64,000 bases of DNA from Apostichopus japonicus (lineage: Eukaryota; Echinodermata; Holothuroidea; Aspidochirotida; Stichopodidae). The notes under the pieces were generated by a model, which was not told the DNA's origin, made no database searches, and was given only the letters and a program-made list of their open reading frames with translations. This document shows positions 13,678 to 23,648 of this stretch, piece by piece. Where the stretch lies: the NCBI RefSeq assembly GCF_037975245.1, contig NC_092562.1, positions 23,799,554 to 23,863,553 on the forward strand, given 5' to 3'. The position numbers and the translations under genes were made by a program. Every line of letters begins with the position of its first letter. Positions within the stretch are counted from its first letter, which is position 1.

Positions 13678-14960
13678 ATGTCGGACTCACAATGTGGATG
13701 CAATTCGGAAATTTCTTTGCCTCGGCTTGAAAAATAAAAACGAAACGTAAGTAAAATCCTTTCATCTTTCGAATTGCACATTTTCCGTTTTCAAGAAAGT
13801 ACCACCTCCATCGTCCGGTTGATTGTTTAAAACAAGTTAAAAATGATTTGAGGCTAAATTCGGAGTTGTTCCAGCATTCTGGGTTGAATTAAAAGTGACA
13901 TTTTTAAGGTTGCACTTGTTAACGGGCATCAACGTATCCTATCGTGGTTAATTGTATATGTACATGTATATGCACGTTACCATAGTGTGTAGCCTAGGGT
14001 TGTAGTTTTAAGTATTCTATAGTGCAGTGTATTCATATTACGGGACCGTGTGTTTATGAATTATGATGTTTGCTTTCAAGACATTGTTTACGAATACAAT
14101 GTCGTTGCCTTGAATTTTGGAGGACTTAAGCACTTAGTAGTAGGGTAGTGATAGTACAACTACACAATACTAAGCCTATGCTGGTATTATTAGTTTACTA
14201 CTGAATAGAACTGTCACTGGTGGTTTTCAGCACCGTACTGGCAATACCTTCATGCCCAGTACATATAATAGTACTTGAAAATTAAATAAGCTTATATTAA
14301 AAAAGTACTGCCTTGGTCGGCTCTGGTTAGTACTAAGTATAGTTTTACCCTTGTGTGATTTTATCCGGTGTACCCAGATACATAGGCCCACCTGCTAATT
14401 CTGGATAAAGTCACTGTAGGCTACATTACAGGTTGGTCGAGTCAGTGACAACTGACAAGTTAACATTGGTTCTCTACTTTGCCCAATGGATAAGTGTGCA
14501 CTGAATTTTCGTACAGTGTTTGCAACGCATTTTGGCAGTATTTTTTTGTTTGTGAATTCATATTGCAGTTAATTTGGGGGGGGGGGGGGTTGGTTGTGCA
14601 TGTGCCTATTTTACTTTGTTTCGAAGTTCTTCAACCTGTAATGCTGTATGTTTCTGTCATTTTCAGAGAGAAAATGCATTTACAAGTTCCACTACAACGT
14701 GTTATGTAATATGGGCTTGTTGCATTTAAAAGCAATGTGAAGTCATTCGTCATGTGACTTTATATATTGTCTCCTATTATCCAACGTTCTGTTTTTATTC
14801 TTGTTTTCTTTCATTTTCAGGACTCTTTCTGCATCTGCAGGTTGGATTCTCCTATGTGGGCACTTGGGATATAGACACTTTTTGGACTTCTTAATTTAAT
14901 TCAGTACTTTTCACGACATTTCATTCATTGCCTTGATTCAATAAACTTTGATTAACCTTG
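13678..14960 (+). other. Possible short two-exon transcript
   Basis: An ATG at 13678 opens a 19-codon frame (MSDSQCGCNSEISLPRLEK, then stop). It is followed by a strong donor (GTAAGT at 13747). About 1.07 kb later a long pyrimidine tract and CAG acceptor end at 14820, followed by an exon-like segment with AATAAA at 14940-14945. The layout resembles a small gene or non-coding RNA with one intron. The encoded peptide is very short and matches no family I recognise, so coding status is doubtful. Confidence 0.25.
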
Positions 14961-15790
14961 AAAACACATTCCTGTTATTTTCTTTTGTGTGAAGAAAAAT
15001 TAACAAGAAATTAATACATGAGATGTACATTTCACGTATCCAAAAATACTTTTCAATTCATCACAAAGATAAGCTGATTGATGTCTAGGAACCTGATAAA
15101 TCATAAACTATATGACCAAAAAGTCCAAAAGAGACTGACCCAAGATGAAGGATACCAAATAAAAAACAAGTTCTTAAATATTCTATGACATTACTAAACC
15201 TTGCAACGCCGTTCTCTCGACAAACAGGCAATGGGCTCTAAAGGCAACACTCGCAGGATGAAGTGTAACCTGCAGAGACTTTTCGTGGCAAAGTAGCGTA
15301 AATGCAAGTTCTGTATTTGTTGTACCTTGATTGATATTGATAATTGTAGAGACAGAGCAAAGATATGAAACTAGGAATCGAAATTAGAACTTCCAGTATT
15401 GAGATACTGCGTCATTGATGCTCTTGTTGTTATTACTACTGTACGTCTCTTACTAAGTATAGGCCTAAGTGTGGCATAATCAGTATACTATACAGTTGTT
15501 TTCGACCCCTAGTTGTGTATCTGAAAATGTACGTATATGCAACCTGCATTAAAGTGTTGCCAGATTTATAAAGCGACATCAAGGTACAAATTGCCAATCT
15601 CATCGCTAGTGAACGTATGGACGGTGCCCACTCTCATAGATGGCAAACTGGCTTACAACTTTCTCCATTGTTTATGACAGTGTTCAATACAACCCTGGAG
15701 CTATAAACAGATACAACTAAGCTGGATAATCTTAGGGCAAAGGGCCTATATGGCACTGTCACATTGAATCTACTACTACTAGCAGCAGTA

Positions 15791-15935
15791 TCAGGGGCGG
15801 CGGAACGCGAAGATTATTGGGGGGGGGGGGCTAATGTGTGGAGACTATCTAAGCTCCGCGCCACCATCGGTTGGCGCGGAGCGTACAAGAAAATTGCCGG
15901 AAACGACACTTCCAGAGTGTTTTATGCTGCGAATA
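15791..15935 (+). mobile_element. hAT-type MITE fragment
   Basis: Begins with the hAT-like terminus CAGGGGCGGCGGAAC, then a long G run, then the family's core GCGCCACCATCGGTTGGCGC and GCGTACAAGAAAATT, and a CGGAAACGACACTTCC segment. The right terminus is not seen, so the copy is incomplete. Related to the complete copies at 24.4 and 53.7 kb. Confidence 0.6.
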
Positions 15936-16566
15936 CCTAGCCCTAAAATATAAGTCTCAAGCCTGCAATTTCTCAGATTGCACGTTAAAATCTGTAAAAA
16001 CATTGTTATTTGTATATTCGATGGTGTTTTAAGAGAGCAGCTATTATAACTCGTAGTGTACTCGCAAAGACGTTTTTGAGTGTAGTAAATTACTACTTGC
16101 AATTAAAGGCAATAATTAAATAAATGTCATAAGAAAAAACAGAAAGTCAACAAATGGGTAATTCCAAAACCATGTGCAGTTGCCAACAAATTTCTATGAA
16201 CCAAGCACTGTCACGAATCAATGTACCCTATACACAGGTGAAATGTTAATATTGTGTTTTTGTTCGTTTAATAATTGATTGCGTTTAAACATAGAGCCAC
16301 GTTCCACGCCTTGTGTGTACTCGTAGTGTAAACGCAAATTTTGATGAGTGTAGCGTTTAGCTTATTACACTCTTATTTAAAACCCTAATATTCGATGAGG
16401 CCGGGTATGATACAGACAATCAATGTGGTCTATAGCCAGGGTACGGGACGAGGGTCCTCCCAGCATTTACTAAAATTATTACACCTAAATAGTATACGTG
16501 TGCATCGGACATATCGACAAGTATGCATTGAAAAATGGGCAGATGCACGTTTCGGAGCCTTGGTAA

Positions 16567-16640
16567 ATATTGGGGGGGGGGGGGGGCTTATCATGCATTT
16601 GCCCTCTCAACTTTTTCATTGGGTTCCGCCGCCACTGAGC
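16567..16640 (-). mobile_element. Possible hAT-type end fragment
   Basis: A run of 14 or more G precedes about 55 bases that finish with TTCCGCCGCCACTG, which resembles the reverse of the CAGTGGCGG-type terminus common in hAT non-autonomous elements. Short and not bounded by a duplication. Confidence 0.3.
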
Positions 16641-16644
16641 AGTA

Positions 16645-16755
16645 TAGTACTAGTTGTAGTAGTGGTGGTATTGGTAGTGGTAATAGAGGTAGTAGTATAC
16701 TAGTAGTAGCTGAGTAGTACTACTCCTACTCCAAGTAGTAGTAGAAGTAGTATTT
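16645..16755 (+). repeat. Imperfect trinucleotide (TAG/GTA/GTG) microsatellite
   Basis: Roughly 110 bp of alternating TAG, TGG and GTA triplets with a partly inverted right half (TACTACTCCTACTCC). The Val- and Ser-rich frames here are products of this repeat, not genes. Confidence 0.75.
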
Positions 16756-17399
16756 TGAACACATTCAACATCAATCACCGTGGGCAAAGTTAGATGTTCA
16801 TCTGTGCCTGACTGGCCAGATTCACTATATGTTGGAAACCTTTTCGCACTATTTGCAGTATGGTTCGGTGAATTAATTAATATAGTTGGTTAAAGGGGTT
16901 AAATTGGCCAAATTATCCTTCCCTATATTTCATTTCAGTGGCGGACAGTATGGAACTCATATTGGTTACATATTTCACAATTTTATATTTAATTGTTCAG
17001 ATTTAAGGTTGAATACTTACGCACGAATTCATTTTTTCCCGGCGTGAGAGTGATTAGCTTAGACCTAGCCTATGTCATTTTGCTTTGAGAACTGGTGAGC
17101 GGGAGAAGAGATGGGAGGTTGGAAATTTATATAGTGATAAGACCGGTCCCAACATCGGAACCGGGTACCCGTCTCCACGTGCAGTGCATGGCGGAGCGTC
17201 CATACTGTCAGGGGCGGGTGCCCCCCCCCCTCCCTGACGGACTCAAATGGACTGCTGGCGCCCTTTTCAGCTCTTTACCACTTTTTACTTATTCGTGATT
17301 ATTGACTTTTTTATTGCTCTCTCATCTACTTATTGACATTTGTCACATTTTGTTGGTGTTATTTGGCGGTTGTCACCTATTTTTCGTTTATCTGCAAAT

Positions 17400-17600
17400 T
17401 AGCCAGGCCCGGAAAGGGTCATTTCCGGCGATCTAGGGAGTATCTTTACTCAAAATATTTCTGTACGCTATGCGCCAACCAGTGGTAGCGCTCCGCTTAG
17501 ATAGTGTCCAGAGCCGTACATATAGCTCTGATAGTGTCGATGGCGCCCCTACAGACCATTCTCGCCCCTCCTGACCAATACCCCTAGCTCCGCCACTCTC
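17400..17600 (-). mobile_element. hAT-type MITE fragment, minus orientation
   Basis: Same core as the other copies on this orientation: TTTCCGGCGATCTAGGGAG, then TTTCTGTACGCTATGCGCCA, GCGCTCCGCTTAGATAGT, and GCGCCCCT. It ends in CCCCTAGCTCCGCCACTC, a hAT-like terminus read in reverse. The opposite end is not evident. Confidence 0.55.
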
Positions 17601-17671
17601 CACGTGGTTGGTCCCTGGGTACCCGTTCATTAAACGTATTCAACCTAATACCCGAAATGGCCTTTACTGTA

Positions 17672-17708
17672 ACCATGGAGCTATAAACAGAGTTTATAGG
17701 TCCATGGT
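17672..17708. repeat. Near-perfect hairpin repeat (GGAGCTATAAAC family)
   Basis: Arms ACCATGGAGCTATAAAC and GTTTATAGGTCCATGGT with a 3-base loop and one mismatch. Related hairpins lie at 18701-18732 and 21694-21726, and a half-copy near 15695-15712. Confidence 0.7.
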
Positions 17709-18424
17709 GCCACTATAGTTTACTTTGTACACAGAAAATGTTATGGAATTCTTGCCACCTTGAAAATATCTCCAATACTAAAGAGGCTGCTTGCACGGAA
17801 CATTCGACTTACTCGTAGGGTTGCAATTGCCGGATTTTCGTATCTTACCGTAATAAGTGGGTTTAGTCAGTGCATGGGTGGATCATCGAATTAATCGAAG
17901 TATCGATATTGTAGAGTAAACTTCGCATGCTCCAATTACATAACCACACCCTCAGTATGAACGTATTGGTAGCCTACACTTGAACATAAAGTGCAGATCA
18001 TTTGACTATTTCATTGAAGTCGTTTTTGTTGATTCCCGCCATGTAGTTACCACATGTGCTCCAAATACGCTATGATCGTTACGTCTGTGTAGCTACTATA
18101 TACGGTTTCGTTCGAAGAATGATGAACTGTTACGTAGTACGGCTCAACTATTCTACTAAGTTGTTATGGGGGGGGGGATTAATTACCATGTTGCCTGTAT
18201 GCTAGAAAGGCGCACTATTGGACACTTGAAAGTTACGAAACTTTTTCATAGATTACTGAAAACAGTAATAAACGGCCTCAGATGCAATTTGGTGCAATAT
18301 AGCACACTTCAATACCCACTCCATTTTGTAAACTTAATTTTGTTTTTTCACCTGGCCTTAGATGCAATTTGGTGCTCAAATGAGATTTTTTTCTCATTTG
18401 GAAATGAAGAAGGGGTTTTCTGAC

Positions 18425-18520
18425 TTGCGAAGTGGGGGCGGGATGATACTTCCGCCCCTCCACATTTTCCACTGGGAGGGGGGCTGGCGCCCCCAGCCCC
18501 CCGGTTCCTACGCCCTTGGG
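18425..18520 (-). mobile_element. GC-rich element end, probably hAT-derived
   Basis: GC-rich block in AT-rich surroundings, with CCGCCCCTCCACATTTTCCA, a GGGGGGCTGGCGCCCCCAGC hairpin and GGTTCCTACGCCCTTG, similar to the ends of non-autonomous hAT elements. No duplication was found, so assignment is tentative. Confidence 0.3.
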
Positions 18521-18700
18521 CAAAACCATCACATGTGCTGCTTTTAAGAAGAAATTTTAGTACATAGGTATAGTTGATATAAATATGCAGACTTAATTGC
18601 CGTTTAAATCAGATCGCACTGACAGGGTTTGCAGTCTTTCCAGTATGTGTAGGCCGTATGTAGCCAATATAAGTTGTAACATTATAGGTCTATGTTACAG

Positions 18701-18732
18701 CATGGAGCTATAAATCTGTTTATAGCTCCATG
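18701..18732. repeat. Perfect hairpin repeat (GGAGCTATAAA family)
   Basis: Perfect 14-bp inverted repeat CATGGAGCTATAAA / TTTATAGCTCCATG with a 4-base loop. Sequence-related to the hairpin at 17672-17708. Confidence 0.8.
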
Positions 18733-19654
18733 ATTTCACTAAGAGCTGGTCTTTGATGATTGATTCCTATATCCAATTGCTGTATAAATGTAATGATCCA
18801 AAGCTCTCATGTGCTTCTTTTCTAAGTCACAACAATTAAACAGGAACAAAAAATAGCACTAGCTAGTGCCCATCACTTATGTAATAAATTAGAGTTTGAG
18901 TTTACCCTTTTTAAATGGTACAACTACAACGTGGGCAGTGAGAAATGTAAATATACTTATTGGAAATGGAACTAAACTGAAGTATGTTGGAAAATACATG
19001 CATGACATTACAGTATCAGCTGGTTAGCGGGCTATAGCACTGATGATATTGTTCAATCATGAGATAATCAGACGGTGCAGTATAGGTGCACTTCAAGGGA
19101 AATCATGCACATTTCTCTTACCACAACAATCAGTGTCTACAAGAATCTGAAGTTATACCTTAGCCTACTTGGATTTCCCATTCGCCATGCTTAGATGTAT
19201 TAGTCACTAATTTGACAATACACATGAATACATGAGATTTGTTATCAATTACTGTAACAACTTATTTATTTAAAAGAATTTGTCGATAATGGTTAAACAA
19301 CAATGCATACTTCAGCAAACCTTACTCGTTGATCGTTTCCTTCGATATCCTAAGAGCTCATGTAGTATCCTTTTAATATAATGCACCCGCCAAAATATTC
19401 ACGATAGATATTAAGTGTTTCACCCGTTGAGACAGTAGGTTGCTAAATAGCATTGGAATGACGGATCCATGATTTTATTATGGAGAGGCTTACTAACATA
19501 GTTTGGTCAGTTTTCCCAGTAATGTTATATTCAGCAGGATGAAATGACTTGATAACATTCTCAGAGGTATTGCTTATGGAATCTGGCGAATGAAAGAAAT
19601 AATCAGCAAGGCAAATAATTAAATATATCATCGGACGTCGAACGGGCGGTGACC

Positions 19655-19912
19655 GGACAACTCCCCCCTGGACAATTACCCCCCGGACAATTACCCCCAG
19701 ACAACTCCCCCCTGGACAATTACCCCCCCGGACAATTCCCACCCAGACAATTCCCACCCCGGACAGTTCCCACCCCAGACAATTCCCCCCCGGACAATTC
19801 CCATCCCGGACAACTTCCCCGGACAATTACCCCCCGGTCAATAACCCTCCCGGACAATTTCCCCCCGGACTATTCCCCCCCCCCCCTCCCCGGACAATTT
19901 CCCCCGGACAAT
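19655..19912 (-). repeat. Minisatellite, unit about 15-16 bp, C-rich on this strand
   Basis: About 17 tandem variants of CCCCCCGGACAATT. The same unit in the opposite orientation forms the array at 23229-23487. Pro-rich and Gly/Cys-rich open frames across it come from the repeat and are not genes. Confidence 0.9.
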
Positions 19913-20117
19913 TGCTATGGCGCGAGAAAGCAGAATATATACGTACAAATATATATATGCTGTACTTGCGAAATACATACATGGTTAACTTCAAAAGTAC
20001 ATTTTAGACATATTTGTTTAGACATATATATTCCCTGAAAATTATATTTATTCCCTTAAAGTATATATTTATATATTCTCCAGGCGTACAGAAAGTATTT
20101 TCTTAATAACAAATATG

Positions 20118-20290
20118 CAGGGGCGTATCCAGGATTTTCTAACCCGGGGGTCGCGAATTACTGTCTAAGCAGAGCGCCACCATCGGTTGGCGCGCAGCGT
20201 ACGAGAAAATTTCTGGTTTTGATACCCCCCCCCCCCCAGATCACCGGAAATGACACTTCTCGGGCTTGCAAATGACCAACCAGATGTACT
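20118..20290 (+). mobile_element. hAT-type MITE fragment
   Basis: Starts with CAGGGGCGTATCCAGGATTT, a classic hAT-type terminus. It then has the family core GCGCCACCATCGGTTGGCGC and GCGTACGAGAAAATTT, a long C run, and CACCGGAAATGACACTTCTC. The right end is missing or unrecognised. Confidence 0.6.
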
Positions 20291-21357
20291 CTTTTGCCTG
20301 AGAACCAAGTATTTCCCAATAGTTTTTTCCCATCCATAACCTTTTTGAAGATTGTCACCAGTCACACATCATGTTCGACCTCATCGCATTTCCTGTGGAT
20401 CATTGCTTTTTGTAGGTGATTCTACGTCCCGGCCCACAATACCCGACAGCCCCACTTTTGAAGGTTTTAAGCCCATTTTTTGTTCAGAATTTGAAAATTC
20501 ACATTTCTCGTGATTAAACTCACTTCAAAACATACCCATAATGTTGCAAAAAATTTCATCTATGGACAACCAATATAGAAAAACCTCCTTGAACCCCTAA
20601 CAGACTGATCAAAATTGCACGAGTATGAGGGAAGTATGACGAAGAATGTTGGTCAGGAAATTTTCGAAAATTCAGACACAGTTAATTTATTGGTGTACAA
20701 ATATTGAAACCTCCTATAACGGCTATTATAAAACTTCGTTGAAGGAAATGAACAAATAGCAGATATTTCCGAAACCGAACACTACACACATAGGTCAAGG
20801 AGGCTGGGGGGGGGGGGCTAACGAAATATTTCTTTCTGAAAATTCGGGCAATATGCTGAGAAGGTTTCGGGCACCTATACTGAAAGAAAAATACATTGCA
20901 ATGATGAAGCTAAAGGAAATGAATAGTTTAAAAATTATCTCCTTGGTAATTAAAATAAAGTTCTAAGCTTGGCCGACTAATTCGCCATTACTAATGTAAA
21001 AGAGAGTTTGGCATAATTGGACCTCCGTGCTTTTTCTCCATCTACATAGGACAATTCGTTGTTTATATGAGCATCCCGCGGTATACTGCGCAACTTTCAG
21101 TGACCGTACGGTACATGACATGCGATGTAATAACCGATGCTTGCTTATATGATATTGACATTAACATGTTGGACGCGCGCGGAGCGCGCGAAAATGTTGG
21201 TTATATTTTTCGGGCAAGTCGTTACAGCTCCCCAAATCAAATTTGGCTCCTTCGTCTATGACTACACATAGACAGTTTTGAGGCTGTTCATCCTGGAACG
21301 CCATTTTCATGCTCACTGATATGATGTGATATCTGCTGTTTGCTTTACAAATTCGAA

Positions 21358-21502
21358 CAGGCGCGTAGCGAATAATTTGCCAAGGGAGGGGCGAAGCCTG
21401 TATCTAAGCGTAGCGCCACCACGAGTTGGCGCGAAGCGTACAAGAAAACTTTGGCCGAAAATGCCTCCCAAATCGCTGGAAGTGACACTTCCCATGCCTT
21501 AT
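21358..21502 (-). mobile_element. hAT-type MITE fragment, minus orientation
   Basis: Begins with the terminus CAGGCGCGTAGCGAATAATT and follows the reverse strand of the complete element at 24374-24662: GCCAAGGGAGGGGCGAAGC, TATCTAAGCGTAGCGCCACC, GGCGCGAAGCGTACAAGAAA, ATGCCTCCCAAATCGCTGGA. It stops near 21500, so it is truncated. Confidence 0.7.
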
Positions 21503-21693
21503 TATTGAAAGACTATGGTTAGAGAAGAGCAAATAGTGGAATATATGCTAAGTCTTAGCCTAGTGTAAGTAATAAGTATGCTGTTTAGAGTAGTCTAACG
21601 TTAACATCACACTACCAACTATCCTACTAACGCGCTATATCTGGACGCCATGATTGCAGTACTGCTGCTATACGTATATGTTACCTATGTTAT

Positions 21694-21726
21694 ACCAGGG
21701 AGCTACTACTCTAATAGCTCCCTGGT
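21694..21726. repeat. Hairpin repeat, diverged member
   Basis: Perfect 12-bp arms ACCAGGGAGCTA / TAGCTCCCTGGT with a 9-base loop. Resembles the two hairpins upstream but with changed arm bases that are changed on both sides, so pairing is kept. Confidence 0.65.
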
Positions 21727-22619
21727 TATATGATATGTTAATGGGACTGTTAAGCCGGCTAGATACAGTAGGCTATGCTGTCGATCGTATCGTCGTAATA
21801 TCATATGCAATGTGATGTCGCAAAACCACTAACTTTGAACTGCATTTCGGTTCTGAGCAAGAAAGTGCATTGTACTTGCACACGTATTGCCAATATAATG
21901 AATAAGCTGTTCACTGAAGTTACTGAAACACCAACATCTCAGTTGGCACTTACAGAGCTCAGTACTTTGTTCAGCATATATATATTTCTTACAGAATATA
22001 TTTTTTGCACAGAATAGAAAGGCCTACCTGACATGTCAATAAAACATTGTATCCTAATTCACAAGTCAGTAATATGAGGTATAGCTTCGGCTTTTGTCCA
22101 CAAACTTTCAGTTCTGTTACCAAATTGTTGACCCTTATTATGGCCATCAAGAAAAGACGAAACTTTGAATTCATCGGGGGTGTTGAAGAAATTGGGAGGG
22201 TGGCTGATCATTGTAGTACTTTGCTGCTAAATGATCAGAACAACCCAGATGGCTTGAAGAAATAAAGGAGGAAATTCAAAAAGAGTGGGCTCAACTCAAG
22301 TCTCAAGTCAGTGGCAAAAATATTCCATTTGGTCCCCTATCCCAGCTTGTAATCCAGGAAGGCTACAACTATCCTCTGTTGTCTGAATTATTTAAAATAA
22401 TGTTACACCTTTTGCAAGCAAAGTAAGGCTTCCAAGCGGCAGGTTTAAGCAAATGCAAGTATGTTGGAGTTTACAGTTTTTGAGTTTTAGATTCTACGGA
22501 TGCCCATAAGCTCACTTCCAATGCCAATAGCCCCCTATTCGTACGAGGCGTAACGCACATGTTATCTGATAGGCTGGTCGGTGGGAGATACTGTAGCTTA
22601 TAAACAAGGTTTCCACAAC

Positions 22620-23120
22620 TTGGCGTCTGGCGACTCAAAATGACCTTTGATCTCAATAAAATATTGTACTGAACGTGTAACAACTACATACTAAATATGA
22701 GATTCGTTCAACATTCCCTTCTTGAGATAACGTGTTTACAAGGTTTACACTATTTGACCCCTGGTGAACACAAATGACCTTTGACCTCCACATTAAACTA
22801 GAAGCTTTTGCTCCTTAATGTGGTCCCCTACTCACGAACTTAAATATGATATTGGTTTAAGCTTACATCCTTGAGATATCGTCTTTACAAGGTTTTTACT
22901 ATTTGGCGGCCCCTGGTGACTCAAAATGATCTTTGACCTACCCACAAAACAAAAGGGTTCTTCTACCCAATGTGTTACTCATATACACCAATATTAGATT
23001 GGTCAAAGCTTCACTTCCTGAGATATCGTATTTACAAGCGAGGCGTTACACCCCCCCCCCCCAACACACACGCATACACACTCTCCGCCCGCATGAATGC
23101 ATAGGTTACGATTGTCATCG
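22620..23120 (-). repeat. Dispersed GGTCA-rich repeat element, copy 2 (inverted)
   Basis: About three or four units of the 7.1-kb repeat on the minus strand, each with TGACCTTTGACC, then GAGATA-CG-TTTACAAGG. A perfect DR1 is at 22775-22787. The right side ends with a C run, a CACACACGCATACACAC tract, then GCATGAATGCATAGGTTACG, the reverse of the left flank of the other two copies. Confidence 0.7.
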
Positions 23121-23228
23121 AAACCAAAACTGAAATCTCTTGTTGCACACCCTCATTTTTACTGGAATAATAGCCTTAACCCCGCCTACATCGGCTGTCA
23201 ATCAATCGTCGAAATTTCCGAGGAAGGG

Positions 23229-23487
23229 GATTGTCCGGGGGGAAATTGTCCGGGGGAAAATTGTCCGGGGGGGAAATTGTCCGGGGGGCAATTGTCATGG
23301 GTGGGAATTGTCCGGAGTGGGAATTGTCCGGGGGGCAATTGTCAGGGTTGGCAATTGTCCGGGTGGGAATTGTCCGGGGTGCAATTGTCAGGGTTGGGAA
23401 TTGTCCGGGGGGCAATTGTCCGAGGAAGAATCGTCCGGGAGGTAATCGTCCGGGGGGAAATCGTCCAGGGGGGAATTGTCCGGGAAC
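23229..23487 (+). repeat. Minisatellite, unit about 15-16 bp, G-rich, just upstream of ALG6
   Basis: About 17 variants of AATTGTCCGGGGGG in tandem, ending roughly 160 bp before the ALG6 start codon. G runs of four to six recur every 15 bases, so the strand could form G-quadruplexes. It is the inverted counterpart of the array at 19655-19912. All long open frames here are repeat translations. Confidence 0.9.
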
Positions 23488-23648
23488 CGAACGGGCACAT
23501 TGTATTTCATTCCACGGTCAGACACTACAATCAATGTATTTCAGTCTGTCTGAAACACTCATTTTTTAACAGTCAAAAGAGCCACGCTACATCTGGAAGA
23601 ATTCTACAGGGGTTGATCGGTGGTGAGAGCAAGCAATTTGTCCTCACT

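Noticed and set aside
19443-20038. Long Pro/Asp-rich and Gly/Cys-rich open frames on both strands
   Set aside because: They are translations of the 15-16-bp minisatellite and lack start context, splice sites or family motifs.
23097-23570. Overlapping frames of about 80-250 aa in several phases
   Set aside because: The repeat unit has no stop in most frames, so all frames are open by chance. Only the final MSDNSTT...INSYS part is taken as ALG6.
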